Shown here: positions 24,862 through 34,919 of the stretch, in pieces
Position numbering within the stretch: position 1 is the stretch's first letter
Layout of the letters: every line of letters starts with the position of its first letter
Origin: Rhodospirillaceae bacterium
GTDB lineage: Bacteria > Pseudomonadota > Alphaproteobacteria > Rhodospirillales > Casp-alpha2
NCBI GenBank assembly: GCA_018665815.1
Contig: JABJBP010000021.1
Coordinates: 122,934 to 186,933, forward strand
Direction of reading: 5' to 3'
Length of the DNA: 64,000 bases
Translations under genes and position numbers: made by a program
Notes under the pieces: model-generated
Seen by the model: only the letters and a program-made list of their open reading frames with translations
Told to the model about the DNA's origin: nothing
Databases searched by the model: none

Positions 24862-25827
24862 TCAGGCGAACAGGCGGGATACGCCAAATGCTTGCGCCCA
24901 GATGTAACCAACATAACCAAGCAGAAATAACATGCCGGTAAATCGCGTAATCCGCCATCCTAGGACGAGGACTGGAACCAACAGCATTGTGGAACCCAGC
25001 ATAATCCAAATATCGAACTGCAGGATTTGCTCGCCAACGGGTAAAGATGCTGTCAGGGATGCCGCACCGGCGACACCCAAAATATTGAACAGGTTGCTGC
25101 CGACGACATTGCCGATGCCAACTTCAGAATGCCCCTTCATCGCGGCTATGACCGTGGCAGCAAGTTCCGGAAGAGACGTGCCCAAAGCAAACAAGGTCAA
25201 ACCGATCACCTCTTCGGAAACACCAAATGTCCTAGCAATGACGGTGCCGCTATCGACCAAGAATTCAGCACCAAGCGCCAGTCCCACCAACCCGACGACA
25301 ACAGCAGCAATGCAAGCCCCGAGCGATTGTGGCCACCCCTGAAGATCTTCAACCTCCTGAATATGATCGGAGGCAAGATCAGGTTCACTTGATTCACGCC
25401 AATATGAAATGCCGAGAAAACAGAAAAAGCCAATAAGCAGCAATATGCCGGCTTTCGTGTCCAAGACGCCAACCATGCAAAGGCCGACGAACAGAAGAGT
25501 TCCGAAGAGCAGCAATGCGCCATCACGCTTCAAAGCGGCGGGGCGCTCCAAAATCGGCATCATGATACAGGCAACACCCAATACCAGCAGGATATTAGCA
25601 ATGTTGCTACCGATGACGTTACCGACTGCTAATCCTGTTGCGCCTTCCAACGCCGCATTCACGGAAACGACCAACTCCGGTGCGGACGTACCCACCGCGA
25701 CCACGGTCATACCGATCACCATCGGCGAAATTCCGAAACGGCCAGCAAGACTGACCGCCCCACGGACAAGAACTTCGGCGCCGCCGATCAGAATCACAAA
25801 CCCTACTAGCAACTCTACATACGTCAT
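24862..25827 (-). CDS. Calcium/sodium antiporter, YrbG-like
   Basis: A 321-residue protein with two inverted Na/Ca-exchanger repeats of five transmembrane helices each. The repeat signatures are VVAVGTSAPELVVSVNAAL with GNVIGSNIANIL, and LFALGTSLPELAATVIAAM with GNVVGSNLFNIL, containing the ion-binding Glu and Asn residues. It exchanges Ca2+ (or K+) with Na+ across the inner membrane. The start overlaps rppH by 4 bp, so it is the last gene of the gpmI-to-rppH run. Confidence 0.92.
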   Translation of the reverse strand: MTYVELLVGFVILIGGAEVLVRGAVSLAGRFGISPMVIGMTVVAVGTSAPELVVSVNAALEGATGLAVGNVIGSNIANILLVLGVACIMMPILERPAALKRDGALLLFGTLLFVGLCMVGVLDTKAGILLLIGFFCFLGISYWRESSEPDLASDHIQEVEDLQGWPQSLGACIAAVVVGLVGLALGAEFLVDSGTVIARTFGVSEEVIGLTLFALGTSLPELAATVIAAMKGHSEVGIGNVVGSNLFNILGVAGAASLTASLPVGEQILQFDIWIMLGSTMLLVPVLVLGWRITRFTGMLFLLGYVGYIWAQAFGVSRLFA

Positions 25828-26357
25828 AATTGAGACCGAACCCTCGTTGGTATGTTTGCGAATTCACCCACGATGCCCTCGTAAATCCCTCGCTTGAACG
25901 GCACAATCAAGCTTGGCAATGTCGAGAACTCCACCCATTGCCATGCATCGAACTCGGGATCATCGTGCGCATCAAGTTTAAAATCGCCATCGTCCCCATT
26001 AAATGACAAAGCGAACCATTTTTGCTCCTGCCCCCGATAATGCCCACCCCATGCAACTCCTTGCAGGTCAGCCGGCAAGTCATAGGTCAACCAGCCCTCG
26101 GTTTCAGCGACAATTGAAGCCCTGTTGGTGCCGGTCTCTTCTAAAAGTTCTCGAAAGACAGCTTCCGAAGGTGCTTCATCGTGATCAATTCCGCCTTGCG
26201 GGAGTTGCCAATAATTTTCTAAATCCTGTCCAATTTTTGCGATCCGACGACCGACCCAAACTTCACCTTTTCCATTGAACAATGCGGCGCCGACGCCGCG
26301 GCGGTAGGGTAGCTCACCCAAGGCTTTATCATCTGCCGTCACGCAATCTTCCCCCAT
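25824..26357 (-). CDS. rppH: RNA pyrophosphohydrolase
   Basis: A 177-residue Nudix protein. The Nudix box begins at GGIDHDEAPSEAVFRELLEETG, preceded by ENYWQLPQ, the block of RppH/IalA. It removes pyrophosphate from the 5-prime end of mRNA and so starts decay; in Bartonella the orthologue is invasion-associated IalA. The start overlaps the stop of the upstream deacetylase gene by one base (TAATG), and it overlaps the antiporter by 4 bp. Confidence 0.92.
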   Translation of the reverse strand: MGEDCVTADDKALGELPYRRGVGAALFNGKGEVWVGRRIAKIGQDLENYWQLPQGGIDHDEAPSEAVFRELLEETGTNRASIVAETEGWLTYDLPADLQGVAWGGHYRGQEQKWFALSFNGDDGDFKLDAHDDPEFDAWQWVEFSTLPSLIVPFKRGIYEGIVGEFANIPTRVRSQL

Positions 26358-27926
26358 TAATCGATCAACTGCTTATTGGCGATGGCCGAAACGGGAACGA
26401 GGGTGAACTTCTTTTCACCGAGTGTCCTAGTCCACTCAGCCAACTTTTTGATACTTGAAGGGTAAGCGCGGATGGTCGCAATAGCCGTGGTTTTGGCCTT
26501 GGTAAGCTTTTCAAGCTGACGCAGCTTTTTGCTGATATTTTTAGGCGACGGCGGGGCATCAAGGGTCAGGTTGATCTTGGCCCGTGGCAGATCGATTTCG
26601 ACCGCGATTCGGGGCGCGACCGATCTTGCAATGGCACCGCCATCGACGAACATCAGCCCCCTCTTTTTCAATTCCGCCAGGATGGGCTTGAGTTGGCCTT
26701 CCGCCTCGCTGAACTTGGAACCCATGGTCGACACCACGCCGACATATCCAGCAAAACTGCTCAGAATACTGTGCAGACGTTTCATATTGTCCGCCACCTG
26801 AACCGTTGTAGTCAAAGCCAAGGGACCCGGGTCCTCGGCTGGAAAATTCTCGCTCTCCATGGGCAATCCCACGAACACCTCATGACCGGCGAGACGCGCC
26901 CGCAAAAGCCAACCATTCAAGTCAGTCCCATAGGGGTCAAAGACGAGACTGACCTCGCCAGGAAGCTTGGTAATGGCCGCCATGGTTGCCGCACGGCTCA
27001 AGCCCAAACCTGTGACCAAAAGCCCAACTCGCTGGCCCTGTTCGTTGCCGGTTAGAGGCCGTGCGTAGACCTCCCAGGGCAGCTGCTCACCGTCCTTGCT
27101 GACCATTGGCAGCGGACCATTCAATCCCTCAACCTGTTCGAGGAGAGCTCGGGCCGGTGCTTTGGCAAGAGGTATCGGTTTCGGCTGCGCCGCGACCTCA
27201 CGGAAAGACGCCGCCGTCACCGACGGAATCATGACGCCTTGGTCCGCAGCCCCAGAACCCGCCATGGCATTCAACCCAGACGAACCGAGGGTCGCAGACG
27301 ACATGATCTGGTTTTCCGTTGCGGATGGCTGCGCTGCTCCATCCTTGGGCTGTTCGTCGGATGCGTCTGCCGTTTCTGCCTCGCCCTCGGGTTCGTTGGT
27401 CTCCAGCGTCTCCGTGGTTTGGTTATCCTCGCCTGCGCCAAGCGCATTCAGCGACGACCCGGCCCGCGGCGGCAACGCCATTTGGACGGCGCCTTCGGGC
27501 AGCGGGTTTTCTTGTGCGACCTCCTCTTCAGCGCCGTTATTCAAATACCAAAAGGCCGCCCCACCGATGATCCCCAAAAGCAAAACACCAACGCCGGCGG
27601 CGATGTATACAATAGGCCGACGCCCGCTTCCTTCGCCGTCCCCCTCATCATCATCTTCGTCATCACTTTCGCCAACTTCGCTGCCGGTCTCAAACATTTC
27701 GTCGGGTTCATTTCCCCCTCCCGCATCTTCTTCATCATCATTCATTTCCCCCTCCCGCATCTTCTTCATCATCAGACGGCGCATACTCACTTTCTTGGTC
27801 GTCATCTTCGTCCATGATGACTTGGGTTTTAGGTCCGTCATCATCTTCATCGAAGCCGAAATCCTCGTCTTCGTCCTCTTCGTCTTCATCTGACGAACGC
27901 TTCAGCAGTTTCTTGAGAAACTTCAA
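26357..27926 (-). CDS. Divergent polysaccharide deacetylase family protein, frameshifted near the N-terminus
   Basis: YibQ-like protein. In order: an acidic cytosolic N-terminus (MKFLKKLLKRSSDEDEEDED from the ATG at 27926), one transmembrane helix (VYIAAGVGVLLLGIIGGAAF), a low-complexity linker and a C-terminal divergent polysaccharide deacetylase domain (about 240 residues, VGLLVTGLGLS, FDPYGTDLNGWLLRAR, FVDGGAIARSVAP). The first 62 codons are in one frame and the rest in another; an exact 34-bp tandem duplication separates them. With one copy the frame is continuous (511 residues). As it stands, a 510-codon frame from 27889 replaces the acidic start by a Lys/Met-rich one. The gene follows ctpA and precedes rppH, the usual order. 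Envelope role inferred. Confidence 0.85.
27707..27774. repeat. Perfect 34-bp tandem duplication inside the deacetylase gene
   Basis: Bases 27707-27740 and 27741-27774 are identical. In the minus-strand protein each copy can read DDEEDAGGGNE. As 34 is not a multiple of three, the extra copy shifts the frame and creates a TGA at 27738-27740. The repeat ends exactly at both borders, as expected for a slippage or recent duplication event. Confidence 0.95.
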
Positions 27927-27963
27927 ATGCAGAATATCCCTTTGTTCAACAAATTTAGTAAGA

Positions 27964-29376
27964 TCAGTTCGTCCGCCGTGCTACGTTATCTGAATACAAC
28001 GACAGCCCATGCAACAGGTCCAGTGCGCGCGCCAATTGATAATCAACAGGCGTCTTGGGCTTAGTCGCATCGGCACTGTCACCAGGCTTCACGTCGTCGT
28101 TCTTAGACGCTCCGGGAGTTGCAGGCTTATCTGCATCGTCTTTTTTCTTATCAGTATCCTTTCCCGTTTTTTCCGGCACGTCTTTTCCATTGGCGCCCGG
28201 GTTATCCAATGCGCCGCGTAAATCCGCCTCGCGACGTGAACTTTTCGGCTCAATGGTTTCAATTCTGGCTTGCTCGACGACAATATCAGGATCAATCCCC
28301 TTCGCCTGAATTGAACGACCAGATGGCGTATAATACCTAGCTGTGGTCAACCGCATCGCGCCATGGCCAGGCAACGGCATAATCGTTTGCACGGACCCTT
28401 TGCCAAACGACTTGGTCCCCAGAATAATTGCGCGGCGATGGTCTTGCAGCGCGCCTGCAACAATTTCCGAAGCAGAAGCCGAGCCACCGTTGATCAACAC
28501 AATGATCGGCTTTCCTTCTGCCAAATCGCCGGTCTTAGCGTTATAACGCTGGGTATCTTCCGCATCTCGAGAGCGTGTGGAAACAATTTCGCCCTTGCTC
28601 AAAAATGCATCAGAAACCGCGATGGCCTGGTCGAGCAGCCCGCCCGGATTATTACGAAGATCGAGAACAATTCCCTCCAAATCCTCGCCTATTTCTTTGT
28701 GAAATTTCGCCAGTGATTTTTTCACGCCTTTTTCAGTCTGCTCGTTGAAACTGGTAATTCGCAGATAACCGACTTTGTTCTCGTTGCGAGAACGGACTGA
28801 CGTAATTTTTATGACGGCCCGCGTTATCGTCACATCGAAAGCGTCGGCAACGCCCTTGCGGCGTATTGTCAGCTTAATATCCGTGCCAACTTTTCCACGC
28901 ATTTTGTCTACGGCTTCGGAAAGCGCTAACCCTTGGACGGCTTCGCCATCCAGATGGGTCACGAAATCACCAGCCTCAACACCGGCACGAAATGCCGGCG
29001 TGTCATCGATTGGTGATATGACTTTGACAAACCCGCGTTCCATTGTGACTTGAATACCGAGGCCGCCAAATTCACCGCGCGTATTGACCTGCATGTCACG
29101 GAAGTTCTTCGCGGTCATGTAACTGGAGTGCGGATCCAAAGCCGTCAGCATGCCGGTGATAGCGGACTCGATCAGTTCCTCATCAGTTGGCTTTTCGACA
29201 TACTCGGCACGGACACGCTCGAAAACATCACCAAACAAATTTAGAAGCTGATAGGTGTTGTTATCATTTTTCTTCTCTTCCGCCGCCAAGGTGGCGCCGA
29301 CAAGAACACCGGATGCCAAAAGGACTCCAGAAATAAAAACCGTAGCCGTGGCAATCTTAATTTTTCGAGTATTCAT
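27964..29376 (-). CDS. ctpA: C-terminal processing peptidase, S41 family
   Basis: A 470-residue exported serine protease: N-terminal signal/anchor (ATVFISGVLLASGVLVGATLAA), an S41 N-terminal region, PDZ domain (GGLGIQVTMERGFVKVISPIDDTPAFRAG, about 95-125), and the catalytic domain with Ser in GGSASASEIVAGAL and Lys in GTKSFGKGSVQ. The C-terminal 80 residues are charged linker-like (KTGKDTDKKKDDADK). CtpA trims periplasmic and lipoprotein substrates including peptidoglycan hydrolases. It overlaps envC by 4 bp, which agrees with an EnvC/CtpA functional link in envelope growth. Confidence 0.93.
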   Translation of the reverse strand: MNTRKIKIATATVFISGVLLASGVLVGATLAAEEKKNDNNTYQLLNLFGDVFERVRAEYVEKPTDEELIESAITGMLTALDPHSSYMTAKNFRDMQVNTRGEFGGLGIQVTMERGFVKVISPIDDTPAFRAGVEAGDFVTHLDGEAVQGLALSEAVDKMRGKVGTDIKLTIRRKGVADAFDVTITRAVIKITSVRSRNENKVGYLRITSFNEQTEKGVKKSLAKFHKEIGEDLEGIVLDLRNNPGGLLDQAIAVSDAFLSKGEIVSTRSRDAEDTQRYNAKTGDLAEGKPIIVLINGGSASASEIVAGALQDHRRAIILGTKSFGKGSVQTIMPLPGHGAMRLTTARYYTPSGRSIQAKGIDPDIVVEQARIETIEPKSSRREADLRGALDNPGANGKDVPEKTGKDTDKKKDDADKPATPGASKNDDVKPGDSADATKPKTPVDYQLARALDLLHGLSLYSDNVARRTN

Positions 29377-30725
29377 CCGCTTACCTTACCTTTGCGCGCC
29401 GCCAACCATGGCAGGGGATTGATGGGTTGGCCCTTTTTACGAATTTCTATGTAAAGCGCCGGTTTACGGGCGCTCGTGCGCCCCATGATTCCTATTGGCT
29501 CTCCAAGAAGAGCCCATTGCCCGACGACGACATCAATGCGCGCCATTCCAGCAAGAAGTGTATGATATCCGCCGCGGTGTTCGATGATCAAGAGTTGCCC
29601 GTATCCACGAAATGGTCCGGAAAACGCAATTTTCCCTTCAAAAGGTGCTACCACCTGCGCGGACACCCCGGTTTCAATTGTAAGGCCCTTGTGGGAGCGG
29701 CCTTTAGCAATGGCTTGCCCATACTGAGCAACAACCCGTCCGACGACAGGATAAAGCATCCTTCCTTTTGCCGACTGAAACGATGCGCCGGTATAGCCGG
29801 ATGGGGGACCGGCCGGCCTTGCCGGGCGGGTTAGCTTCGTATTGGCGGCACCTGGTTGGCGCCGCAAAGCGGCTAAATGTTGTTGCTCACGCGCAGCTTG
29901 CTGCTTTGCCGCAGTCTCGCGTTGATCACGCAATGCATCGAGGCGGGTTACGAGGTCGAGTAACGAAGCCGCCTCTTTTGAAAGGGATTTCGCCCGCCCC
30001 GCAGCACGGGTCGTCTGTAAGACTGTCCGTCGGCGCAATCTGGATTTTCGCCCAAGAAGGCGCCGCAGGATTAACCTTTGGCCATCTAGCTTTTGCATCT
30101 CCGTATCGAATTCACGCCGCTGCTCTTCGGCCTTATTTCGCGCATCCGCCAAGACTTCCAAATCCAGCCGCAGCGTTTGAGCATGGCGCTCAAGTGTGGG
30201 CAACGCTGAGCGTAATAGAATTGCACTGCGAACAGTATCTGCCGGCGAGACCGGTTGGGCGATAAGTGCCTCCGGCGGGTTCCGTGCCATCCGCTGCAAA
30301 GCCGCCAAAACAAACCCAAGTTGCTTCCGCCGTTGGACAAACACTTTTCGAAATTCCGCCTGGCGACTATCGACGGCCTTTAAGCGATCCTCGATTTCGG
30401 CAATTCGCGCCTCATGATGCTGGATAATTCGAGCTGCAGCGACCAGACCATCACGAATGCGGACGATGTCCTGCTCAAGATTGGCTGCTTTGTTTTTGAG
30501 TTTCGTGGCCTCATTGCGGGCCTTATCTAACGCTTTACGGGTCTTTTTCAGTTTATCCGTCGTGACATCCGAACCGGCCTGCGGCACCGCGGGCGCCCCG
30601 GCACTCGAAAGGGAATTGGCAGATGCTTGCGCTTGGGCAACGGGGCTGAAGAGGACTTCAAGAGAAATGGCCAAGACAACGAATTGAGCGATCGACGGAA
30701 GGAAAATTTGGCGTGCTGTCGCCAT
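29373..30725 (-). CDS. envC: Murein hydrolase activator, EnvC/M23 family
   Basis: A 450-residue secreted protein with a signal peptide, a long coiled coil (about residues 60-290, with KLKKTRKALDKARNEATKLKNKAANLEQ-type heptads) and a C-terminal LytM domain. The LytM metal site looks degenerate: HKGLTIE in place of the HxxxD motif and LYIEIR in place of HxH, as in EnvC, which activates amidases instead of cutting peptidoglycan itself. The ATG at 30725 lies 1 base after the gpmI stop and gives a proper signal peptide; the listed longer frame overlaps gpmI. Confidence 0.88.
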   Translation of the reverse strand: MATARQIFLPSIAQFVVLAISLEVLFSPVAQAQASANSLSSAGAPAVPQAGSDVTTDKLKKTRKALDKARNEATKLKNKAANLEQDIVRIRDGLVAAARIIQHHEARIAEIEDRLKAVDSRQAEFRKVFVQRRKQLGFVLAALQRMARNPPEALIAQPVSPADTVRSAILLRSALPTLERHAQTLRLDLEVLADARNKAEEQRREFDTEMQKLDGQRLILRRLLGRKSRLRRRTVLQTTRAAGRAKSLSKEAASLLDLVTRLDALRDQRETAAKQQAAREQQHLAALRRQPGAANTKLTRPARPAGPPSGYTGASFQSAKGRMLYPVVGRVVAQYGQAIAKGRSHKGLTIETGVSAQVVAPFEGKIAFSGPFRGYGQLLIIEHRGGYHTLLAGMARIDVVVGQWALLGEPIGIMGRTSARKPALYIEIRKKGQPINPLPWLAARKGKVSG

Positions 30726-30726
30726 T

Positions 30727-32319
30727 TTACTGCGCGGCGGCAATGTTGACACCACGATCATCAAGTCTGCCGCCCAACAGTGATTGGCCTGTCATCTCGG
30801 AAGGTATTTCGAGGCCCAATAACGTGAGCAGCGTTGGCGCCACATCACTCAATCTGCCATCCCGCAGTGCATCTATACTTGCTGGCGCATTCAACAATAC
30901 GACCGGCACATCGTTCAATGTGTGCTGGGTATGGCGCTCACCGCTTTTGAGGTTAATCATCTCTTCGCAATTGCCATGATCGGCAGTCACCATCAAAACC
31001 CCGCCGGCAGCCGCTACTGACGCTTCCAACCGCCCTAGCGCGACATCCAAAGTTTCCGCAGCCTTGATGGCCGCCGTAAGAATACCTGTATGACCGACCA
31101 TGTCGCCGTTCGCATAGTTCACGACAATGAGGCTGTAGGCACCGCTATCGATGGCAGCCGTCAACTTATCCGTCACCTCATTGGCAGACATTTCGGGTTG
31201 CAAATCATACGTCGCCACTTTCGGGGACGGCACGAGAATACGGTCTTCGCCGGAAAACTCTGCTTCGCGCCCGCCATTCAAAAAGAATGTAACGTGGGCA
31301 TATTTTTCTGTCTCCGCGATACGCAATTGTTTCAATCCGGCGTTAGCCACGACTTCGCCCAGTATACCGTCCAACGCCAACGGCTCGAACAACACGCCAA
31401 ACAATGCATTCAAATCCTTCGAGTACTCGACCAAACCGAGGCATGTGGAAAAATTTCGAGCTGCGGATCTTTGGAACCCATCAAATGCTGGATCCGCCAG
31501 CGCCGTAAGAATTTCTCGCGCCCGATCGGCTCGGAAATTCGCCATCAATAACCCGTCACCATCCGCCATCCCGCGAAAATTGCCGATCACAGTCGGCAAC
31601 ATAAATTCATCCGTTAATTCCGCATGGTAACTTGCGTCAATCGCGTCAAGAGGGTTGGTCGCCGTTTCACCCTCGGCACTGACCATCGCGTCATAGGCTT
31701 TGGATACGCGGTCCCAGCGGTGGTCCCGATCCATGGCGTAATAGCGCCCGCTCACCGTTGCGACGGAGAACCCCTCCGCGCCGTCTATATCGTTGAGAAA
31801 TTTATCCAAACATCTCCGACCATCTCTTGGCGGCGTATCACGTCCATCCAGGAATGCGTGCAAGTAAACTTTAATACCTTGGGTCGCCAAAATATACACC
31901 AACGCGGCCATTTGATCTTGATGAGAATGTACCCCGCCAGGAGATATCAACCCCATCAAATGACACGCACCGCCAGCTTGCTTGAGGGCTGCGATGAACT
32001 GCATCAAATTTTGATTAGCCGCCAAGGAACCATCGTCAAGTGCAGCATCAATCCGAGGCAGATCCTGCATAACGATTCGCCCGGCACCGATGTTCATATG
32101 ACCGACCTCGGAATTGCCCATTTGCCCGGCAGGCAGACCGACATCCAGCGCGCAAGATTTCAGCCGCGCATGCGGCGCGTCAGCCATATAACGATCCCAG
32201 TTTGGCGTTTGAGCGAGCGCGATGGCATTGTTTTCCGCCTCGCCTCGATCACCCCAACCGTCCAGGATACACAGCACCACCGGCTTTTGCGGCACGGGAT
32301 TTTGGGCCGAATCTGACAT
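30727..32319 (-). CDS. gpmI: 2,3-bisphosphoglycerate-independent phosphoglycerate mutase
   Basis: A 530-residue alkaline-phosphatase-superfamily enzyme. The metal-binding start is VLCILDGWGDRG, the phosphoserine loop is MGNSEVGHMNIGAGR, and the C-terminal metal block is VTADHGNCEEM with HTQHTLNDVPVVL. It interconverts 3- and 2-phosphoglycerate, dependent on Mn2+. It is the first gene of a run continuing with envC, ctpA, the deacetylase and rppH, the standard alphaproteobacterial order. Confidence 0.95.
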   Translation of the reverse strand: MSDSAQNPVPQKPVVLCILDGWGDRGEAENNAIALAQTPNWDRYMADAPHARLKSCALDVGLPAGQMGNSEVGHMNIGAGRIVMQDLPRIDAALDDGSLAANQNLMQFIAALKQAGGACHLMGLISPGGVHSHQDQMAALVYILATQGIKVYLHAFLDGRDTPPRDGRRCLDKFLNDIDGAEGFSVATVSGRYYAMDRDHRWDRVSKAYDAMVSAEGETATNPLDAIDASYHAELTDEFMLPTVIGNFRGMADGDGLLMANFRADRAREILTALADPAFDGFQRSAARNFSTCLGLVEYSKDLNALFGVLFEPLALDGILGEVVANAGLKQLRIAETEKYAHVTFFLNGGREAEFSGEDRILVPSPKVATYDLQPEMSANEVTDKLTAAIDSGAYSLIVVNYANGDMVGHTGILTAAIKAAETLDVALGRLEASVAAAGGVLMVTADHGNCEEMINLKSGERHTQHTLNDVPVVLLNAPASIDALRDGRLSDVAPTLLTLLGLEIPSEMTGQSLLGGRLDDRGVNIAAAQ

Positions 32320-32388
32320 GGCATCAAATATAGGCGGAAATGGCGAAAAAGAAACGCGATAAGCGCCTATAAAATACTCACACGCCGA

Positions 32389-33216
32389 TCAAATTATCGA
32401 GTGCCGGACCTTCGCCGAAACCCATTCGCTGACGATAACCGTTGCCAAAATAACAATCAGAATTACAGATACCTGAGTCCACGTCACGGTATCGATAGAA
32501 GCACTCAACTGCAGACCAATCCCACCGGCACCAACTAGGCCAAGCACGGCAGATTCCCGAATGTTGATATCCCAGCGGAATACGGAAATTCCCGCGAACG
32601 CAGGTAGTATTTGGGGCACAATCCCGTAATTCAGTATCTGCGGACCAGAGGCACCCGTCGCTGTCACCGCCTCAACCTGAGTTTCATTGATCTCTTCGAT
32701 GGCCTCATAGAGCAATTTGGCGACGAAACCGATGGACCTAAATCCGATCGCCAAAACACCCGCCAAAACGCCTGGGCCGAGAACAGTTACCAGCATCAAT
32801 GCCCAAAGCAGAGAATTAATTGAACGTGACGCCACGATGATAAAGAGCGCGATGGGACGTACAAAAGCCGTCGAAGGTGTAGTGTTGCGGGCTGCCAGAA
32901 ATGCGATAGGAAATGCCATGACCACGGCCATCAAGGTGCCCAGCGTGGCAATAGCAACAGTGTCCCAAATTGGCCGCCAAAGCGTCTCCATATAAGTCCA
33001 CTTCGGCGGCATCATCCGCTCCAACATATCCGTGGCAATGCGCGGCGCATCCAAGACGAAGAACCAGGTGGTTTTTTCGGAAACCAAATGCCAGCAATAC
33101 ATGAAAATAGCGACGGCGATAAATTGCCCAAGCCAGATCATAATCTGGTGATTACGATCGCGCCGCTGCCAGACTTTTTTTGTATCCGGTGTCACGTCTG
33201 GCATTACTGCACCCAT
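32389..33216 (-). CDS. phnE: Phosphonate-type ABC transporter permease PhnE (second copy)
   Basis: A 275-residue inner-membrane permease with about six transmembrane helices and the EAA-like loop EINETQVEAVTATGASGPQILNYGIVPQ. It belongs to the PhnE family (pattern FRWDINIRESAVLGLVGAGGIG). It overlaps the first phnE by 13 bp. Two PhnE paralogues with one PhnC and one PhnD form a heterodimeric channel, an arrangement found in several Alphaproteobacteria. See the phnD entry for substrate. Confidence 0.9.
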   Translation of the reverse strand: MGAVMPDVTPDTKKVWQRRDRNHQIMIWLGQFIAVAIFMYCWHLVSEKTTWFFVLDAPRIATDMLERMMPPKWTYMETLWRPIWDTVAIATLGTLMAVVMAFPIAFLAARNTTPSTAFVRPIALFIIVASRSINSLLWALMLVTVLGPGVLAGVLAIGFRSIGFVAKLLYEAIEEINETQVEAVTATGASGPQILNYGIVPQILPAFAGISVFRWDINIRESAVLGLVGAGGIGLQLSASIDTVTWTQVSVILIVILATVIVSEWVSAKVRHSII

Positions 33217-33998
33217 TTGCGAATGAAGCCGGACGAATACTCGACAGCCATGACGATGACGATAATGATCAACAGAATGGCGGCGGATGAATCAAACTCA
33301 TAGCGATCAAATGACGTCAGCAGCGTCGCCCCGATCCCGCCGGCGCCGACAATGCCGACAACCGCTGACTCACGGAAATTGATATCAAACCGGTACATGG
33401 CAAGACCAATCATGCGCGGCATGACCTGCGGCTGAACAGCATAGTTCAGCCATTGAAACCAAGATGAGCCCGTCGCTTTGACAGCCTCAGCCTGAACCGG
33501 GTCCATATCTTCTATGTCCTCGGCCAACAGCTTGCCATAGAAGCCGATGGTACCGATGGATAGCGCGATGATCCCGGCAAAGGGTCCGAAGCTGAATATC
33601 TTCACGGCGAATAGCGCGATGATAATTTCCGGGAACGTCCGAGAGATGGCAAGAACGCCGCGCGAAAACAAATAGACCGGTCGAGGTGACAAATTACGCG
33701 CCGCACCGAGGCCAACCGGGATGGACAAACCAATCCCGATCACCGTCGATACCACGGTCATCCAAAGGCTTTCATAAATGCCGTCGGCAATATCACCAGC
33801 GCGCGATACAAAATCCGGCGGGAAGAACGACATTATGAACCGCTCGGCGCGGGGCAGCCCTGCCGCGACGCGGCTCCAATTGACATCCATTGTTCCCATG
33901 GCGATGGACAAATAAATCGCCCCACCAATAGCAATCCCCCAACGCAACGTCGGGTTCTTGATGAACGGTGGGCGTTTCCATGTACGATTATCTGCCAA
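33204..33998 (-). CDS. phnE: Phosphonate-type ABC transporter permease PhnE (first copy)
   Basis: A 264-residue polytopic permease with the same signature as the downstream copy (FDINFRESAVVGIVGAGGIG; DMDPVQAEAVKATGSSWFQWLNYAVQPQ). The order phnD-phnC-phnE-phnE is complete here and all four are on the minus strand. The start lies 11 bp after the phnC stop. It forms the membrane channel with the second copy. Confidence 0.9.
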   Translation of the reverse strand: MADNRTWKRPPFIKNPTLRWGIAIGGAIYLSIAMGTMDVNWSRVAAGLPRAERFIMSFFPPDFVSRAGDIADGIYESLWMTVVSTVIGIGLSIPVGLGAARNLSPRPVYLFSRGVLAISRTFPEIIIALFAVKIFSFGPFAGIIALSIGTIGFYGKLLAEDIEDMDPVQAEAVKATGSSWFQWLNYAVQPQVMPRMIGLAMYRFDINFRESAVVGIVGAGGIGATLLTSFDRYEFDSSAAILLIIIVIVMAVEYSSGFIRKWVQ

Positions 33999-34009
33999 TG
34001 TAACGGCCC

Positions 34010-34834
34010 TTAGCTCGACTCGGCGTCCGCAGATGCAGAAACGTCCACATTTTCTGCCTCATCTTCGTCATCAACCTTTTCGATGGTCGCTTCCCAGTCT
34101 TCCTCACCGTAAATTTGAGTTAACACGTCTGGAGACATGCCGTCAGGCGGACCGTCATAGACGATTTCACCCAATTGCAAGCCGACGATACGCTCGGAAA
34201 ACATTTGCGCCAGCAAAACGTCGTGGATGTTGATAATGGCCGACAGCTTGCGCTCATGACAAAGTTCTCGGATCAAACGCATGATCTGGCGCGACGTCTT
34301 GGGGTCTAGTGACGCTGTCGGCTCATCGACCAAAAGCAGTTCAGGGTTCTGAATTAGCGCCCTGCAAATTCCGACCCGCTGACGTTGGCCGCCGGATAAT
34401 TCATCGGCCCGTTTATTCGCCATATGATCCAGACCGACCCGCTCCAGAAGCCGAAAGGCTTCGTCGATATCGGACTGAGGAAACTTTCGAAAATAGCTGC
34501 GCCAAAACCCAACGTACCCCAGGCGCCCCGACAGAACATTTTCCATGACTGTCAGGCGCTCAACCAGTGCATATTCCTGAAAGATCATGCCCATACGTCG
34601 GCGCGCCTTCCGAAGCTGCCCTTGGCTCAACGTCGTCAATTCTAAGTCGTTAAGGGATATCTTGCCTGATGTTGGTTCGACCAGGCGATTGACACATCGA
34701 ATTAGTGTCGATTTTCCCGCCCCGGACGGGCCGATCAGCGCCATAACCTGGCCGTCCGGAATCTCAAGTACGATATCCTTGAGAGCCAAATCGCCGGTTT
34801 TATACTGTTTGGTGAGCTTGTCTAAACGCAGCAT
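34010..34834 (-). CDS. phnC: Phosphonate-type ABC transporter ATP-binding protein PhnC
   Basis: A 274-residue ABC ATPase: Walker [10 protein letters not shown] at about 36-44, signature [15 protein letters not shown], Walker [13 protein letters not shown]. The last 30 residues are acidic ([21 protein letters not shown]), an extension not needed for the family. It energises uptake through the two PhnE subunits. Confidence 0.92.
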   Translation of the reverse strand: MLRLDKLTKQYKTGDLALKDIVLEIPDGQVMALIGPSGAGKSTLIRCVNRLVEPTSGKISLNDLELTTLSQGQLRKARRRMGMIFQEYALVERLTVMENVLSGRLGYVGFWRSYFRKFPQSDIDEAFRLLERVGLDHMANKRADELSGGQRQRVGICRALIQNPELLLVDEPTASLDPKTSRQIMRLIRELCHERKLSAIINIHDVLLAQMFSERIVGLQLGEIVYDGPPDGMSPDVLTQIYGEEDWEATIEKVDDEDEAENVDVSASADAESS

Positions 34835-34919
34835 AATATATCCGTATACTGGATAAAAAAATCTCCCGCGAGGAGAGGCGCCATTAACTCGCGCCTCTCC
34901 TGCAGGAGTTTAGCAAACG

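Noticed and set aside
27096..27893. Plus-strand ORF of 265 codons with a Ser-rich product
   Set aside because: It is the antisense of the acidic low-complexity part of the deacetylase gene; no ribosome site and no family resemblance.
31624..32316. Plus-strand ORF of 230 codons
   Set aside because: It lies wholly antisense to gpmI, which has full catalytic motifs.
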